The notes beneath the pieces were generated by a model that saw only the letters and a program-made list of their open reading frames with translations, searched no databases and had not been told where the DNA came from. From Dehalococcoidia bacterium (GTDB taxonomy: Bacteria > Chloroflexota > Dehalococcoidia > UBA2979), in the NCBI GenBank assembly GCA_009379925.1, contig WHSU01000009.1, positions 42,716-106,715 of the forward strand: a DNA stretch of 64,000 bases, read 5' to 3'. Position 1 is the stretch's first letter, and every line of letters begins with the position of its first letter. Below are positions 61,741 through 64,000 of the stretch, piece after piece. Made by a program: the position numbers and the translations under genes.

Positions 61741-62955
61741 CTATCGCCCCCCGGCAGCGGCGCCCGCGCCGCGCGAACCGAGCCCCCCGGCGGCGCGGCT
61801 GAGGACGACCAGCGAGACGACGGAACTGAGGCCGGCGTAGCGCGCCTGGCTGGACAGCAGCGTCGGCACGCGCAGCGTGAGGTAGCAGACGGCGATGCCG
61901 AGCAGGAGCGTGAGCAGCGCGTTGCTGACCGACCCAGGCGTGAGCTCGACCATCAGCGCCGAGCCGAGCCGGAGCGCCATCACCTGGACCGCCTGCTGGA
62001 AGATCGTGATCGGCAGCAGGTGCGCCCACCAGCGCGCCCAGCTCTGCGTCTGCGGCAGCACCCACGTGAGCACCATCACCGGCGCGAGCACGATCAGGAT
62101 GTTGATCAGCGCGAGCCGCGCGAGCATCTGGAAGGCGAGCAGCAGCGCGACGATCCCGTACGTGACGGCCACCATGATCATCGCCATCCCCGACTGGTTG
62201 GCGTTCGCCTGGTCGTAGCCGGGCAGGCCGACCTCGCCGATGGCGCCCGCGAAGGCGTTGTTCAGCTCGATCAGCCCCCGCGCGATTTCGAGCGTGAGGT
62301 TCAACGCGAGCGCCGCGAGGATCACGCGCGGGAGCAGTTCCATCACGCCGTCGTAGGGCGCACGGGTGTGCTCCTTGATCACGACATTGAAGCCGCCCCA
62401 CATCACGATGACCGCGAGCCCGGCGTTGGCGATGGCGCGTGAGAAGTCCCAGAGTGTGCGCACGGTCGAGCTTTCGTACGTCCCCGCCGCCGGCGTCTGG
62501 GTGATGAAGTTCAGGGACGAATCGCCGAAGCCGAGCGCCCAGTCGACGAAGCCGCGGATGGCGTCGAGCAGCGCGCCGGCGATCGTCTCGATCACCGTGT
62601 CGAGGATCGCGCTCGCCCAGTCGCGCGGATCGAGGCTGCCCAGGAGGTTGAGGGGGTTGGGGATCTCGATCTGCGGATCGGCGCCCGGTTCGAGGCCGGG
62701 AACCGTTCCTGTGGCGGCGGCCGGTTCGACCGCGTTGCTCTCTGAAGGCATTGCGGAGGACGCTGCCGCTGACACCGCGGGCCCGGCGGACGGCATCCCC
62801 GTCGAGGCGACCAGCGGTGCGCCGGCGAGGACGAGGTCCGTGAGCGGGTGGGGCGTCTGCTGCGCGGCGGCGAGCGAGGGGAGCCCGATCCAGCAGACGA
62901 ACACCACGGTGACAGCGAGCAGCGTTCCTCGCACGACCACCCCCTTTCGCATCAC
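61741..62955 (-). CDS. VirB6/TrbL-like multi-pass membrane protein
   Basis: 404 residues. N-terminal signal sequence (GTLLAVTVVFVCWIGLPSLAAAQQ), an exported Ala/Pro-rich stretch, then five or more membrane helices (ALAVIVMWGGFNVVI, VILAALALNLTLEIARGL, IMVAVTYGIVALLLAFQML, LALINILIVLAPVMVLTWVL and others), ending in a short glycine-rich tail. This is the layout of TrbL/VirB6 channel proteins. It is the first gene of the transfer operon, downstream of the GGTC array. Confidence 0.8.
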   Translation of the reverse strand: MMRKGVVVRGTLLAVTVVFVCWIGLPSLAAAQQTPHPLTDLVLAGAPLVASTGMPSAGPAVSAAASSAMPSESNAVEPAAATGTVPGLEPGADPQIEIPNPLNLLGSLDPRDWASAILDTVIETIAGALLDAIRGFVDWALGFGDSSLNFITQTPAAGTYESSTVRTLWDFSRAIANAGLAVIVMWGGFNVVIKEHTRAPYDGVMELLPRVILAALALNLTLEIARGLIELNNAFAGAIGEVGLPGYDQANANQSGMAMIMVAVTYGIVALLLAFQMLARLALINILIVLAPVMVLTWVLPQTQSWARWWAHLLPITIFQQAVQVMALRLGSALMVELTPGSVSNALLTLLLGIAVCYLTLRVPTLLSSQARYAGLSSVVSLVVLSRAAGGLGSRGAGAAAGGR

Positions 62956-63017
62956 TGCCGTCCGGCCCTCCTTGCGGGAACGCGACGGCTCGATGTGGGG
63001 CTAGCGTGCGATCCCAA

Positions 63018-63105
63018 GGTCCCGCGGGAGTCCCCAGAGGGTCCTGCGAGGGTCCCGAGGGTCACCGTTTGGTCACGAAGGTCACGGGTGGGTCATGAGT
63101 CGTAG
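63018..63105. repeat. Phased GGTC repeat array upstream of the transfer operon
   Basis: GGTC occurs at 63018, 63040, 63051, 63060, 63071, 63080 and 63091. From 63040 the intervals alternate 11, 9, 11, 9, 11, so the pattern repeats every 20 bp with all sites on one face of the helix. The half-sites read GGTCCC, GGTCAC or GGTCAT. The array is between the VirB6-like gene (start 62955, reverse) and the antitoxin (63329, forward). It fits an operator or iteron cluster. Confidence 0.7.
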
Positions 63106-63328
63106 TGGCTTCGCTGCATGCGCACATGGAGCGATGAAATGGCTTCAATCCGTTGGGGCACGAACGTTGAACAAGCGGACGTGGGCTGCTGCTTGCAGGG
63201 GACACCGATGTGCTCACGCCTCAGTCGACCGCCGGAACGCCGGGCGCCTGGGGAGGAGGTGCAGCGTCATTCTGACCGACAAATAACGCCGGGCGGTGTA
63301 TGATGACAACACAACTGGAGGCAGGGCG

Positions 63329-63682
63329 ATGACCAACCTGAGTATCCTGAACGCCGGTCTGCTTGTGGAGGGACTCGAGCGGGATCTTGACGTGTCCACC
63401 GACACGCTCGCGCTCGCGCTCGCCGTAGACCGCCGGACGGTCGAGCGGTGGCGCGCCAACCAGAGTGTGCCGCAGGGGAAGACCCGGGAGCGCCTCGGCG
63501 AGCTGATCGCGTTGCGTGATCAGCTGCTCCAGATGTTCGGCACCCCCGATGCAGCACGCGATTGGCTGCGCTCGTCCAGCCGCTACCTCGGCGGGTTCAC
63601 CCCCGAGGAGAGCCTGAAAGCGGGACGCATCGACCGCGTGCGCGCTGACCTCGACGGGTTGGCCGCTGGCGTCTTCCTGTAG
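63329..63682 (+). CDS. MbcA/ParS/Xre-type antitoxin (DUF2384)
   Basis: 117 residues from ATG 63329 (GGAGGCAGGG upstream; MTNLSILNAG). The N-terminal helix-turn-helix has DTLALALAVDRRTVERWRANQSV, and the C-terminal toxin-binding domain has QMFGTPDAARDWLRSSSRYLGGFTPEESLKAGRIDRVRADLDGLAAGVF. This family neutralises RES-domain toxins that degrade NAD+. A RES remnant follows at 63694-63860. It may also regulate the transfer operon via its DNA-binding domain. A TATGAT at 63299-63304 is a likely -10 box. Confidence 0.85.
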   Translation: MTNLSILNAGLLVEGLERDLDVSTDTLALALAVDRRTVERWRANQSVPQGKTRERLGELIALRDQLLQMFGTPDAARDWLRSSSRYLGGFTPEESLKAGRIDRVRADLDGLAAGVFL

Positions 63683-63693
63683 CCTCGCCGGCC

Positions 63694-63860
63694 GTGCCGC
63701 CCTCGGGATGGAACGCCGCTCGCGCGGTCGTCGCCGCCCCAACCCGCCGCTTCTCGGACACCGTGTAGCGCGTCCACTGGCGTGAGGTGGCTCCGGGGGA
63801 CTGCGAGCGGTCTCTGCACAGTTCCGGCCGCTACCACCGGGGCCTGGATCTCTTTCCCCC
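63694..63860 (+). pseudogene. RES-domain toxin, remnant
   Basis: Starting at GTG 63694, 12 nt after the antitoxin, the frame reads MPPSGWNAARAVVAAPTRRFSDTV, a TAG stop at 63766-63768, then RVHWREVAPGDCERSLHSSGRYHRGLDLFP. The second segment resembles the RES N-terminal part (R-x-H, then SSG-x-RF) and the first the usual lead-in. The frame runs straight into the inverted repeat of an IS at 63861. So the toxin is broken by a stop and by the insertion. Too short for certainty. Confidence 0.6.
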
Positions 63861-64000
63861 TGAGCCTGACCCGGTTTCCCGGACACCTGCAGTGAAGCGA
63901 CGATGTCGCCCGAGGAGGAGTCCTGGATGCCACGACCGTACCCCGCGGAGTTTCGCCGACAGGCCGTCGAGCTCGCCCGGCTGCGGCAGAAGCCGGTCAG
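63861..64000 (+). mobile_element. IS3-family insertion sequence, left end
   Basis: The likely left inverted repeat begins TGAGCCTGACCCGGTTTCCC at 63861, in the style of IS3-group ends. A transposase OrfA follows. The right end is outside the window. Confidence 0.6.
63927..64000 (+). CDS. IS3-family transposase OrfA, N-terminal fragment
   Basis: Partial: 24 residues MPRPYPAEFRRQAVELARLRQ and on, the start of a helix-turn-helix transposase OrfA. ATG 63927 has GAGGAGGAG ten nt upstream. It runs off the window, so the downstream OrfB and the frameshift site cannot be seen. It belongs to the IS3 element whose left end is at 63861. Confidence 0.8.
   Translation, partial: MPRPYPAEFRRQAVELARLRQKPV

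Overview
This is a GC-rich bacterial chromosome segment with densely packed housekeeping genes. The lysine route (dapF with dapL, an LL-diaminopimelate aminotransferase), a gamma-alpha fused 2-oxoacid:ferredoxin oxidoreductase, an archaeal-type cofactor-independent phosphoglycerate mutase and an island inserted at the 3' end of ssrA all fit Chloroflexota, probably a Dehalococcoidia-like lineage. That placement is inferred from gene content; no rRNA lies in the window.

Region by region: 1-8.5 kb holds the end of hisC, then hisB, pcp, a broken phosphotransferase, a hisN-like phosphatase, a methyltransferase, an orphan HigA antitoxin downstream of purC-purS, and purB. 8.6-10.7 kb is a poorer, lower-GC stretch with a LuxR relic and two unknown membrane-anchored proteins. 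11-18 kb returns to purine synthesis (purE-purK, purD, guaA). 17.8-32 kb is a long forward series: tsaC, rpiB, a penicillin acylase relative, a polyprenyl diphosphate synthase, pgk-apgM-tpiA (lower glycolysis), miaA, dapF, a GNAT gene interrupted by a stop, dapL and hflX. 31-49 kb contains small uncharacterised operons, a 1155-residue FtsX-type permease, a PTPS-family enzyme, korAB with a structured leader, an MFS exporter with a hydrolase, bcp, a small zinc-ribbon gene under CsoR-like operators, a C-terminal processing protease, and smpB-ssrA.

From the tmRNA 3' end (49.88 kb) to at least 63.7 kb lies an integrated element. It has a large serine recombinase whose last codons lie inside ssrA, two replication-relaxation-like proteins, a VirD4/HerA-like ATPase, a DnaG-like primase, an unrecognised 136-residue ORF joined to its neighbours by ATGA overlaps, and a type IV secretion set (VirB4 in two parts, PrgI, VirB2-like pilin, VirB8-like, VirB1-like transglycosylase, VirB6-like). 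No canonical relaxase is visible. Upstream of the transfer operon sits a helically phased GGTC repeat array, and divergent from it an Xre/MbcA-type antitoxin whose RES toxin appears broken by a stop codon and by an IS3-like insertion that runs off the window. The element fits an integrative conjugative element; its far end is not in view.

A recurring theme is single-base damage to otherwise intact genes: two frameshifts in the phosphotransferase, one in the VOC protein, in-frame stops in the GNAT gene, the RES remnant and a small ORF, and an AUA in place of a normal start in hflX. Either the consensus sequence carries errors or this lineage is accumulating fresh pseudogenes; read data would decide.
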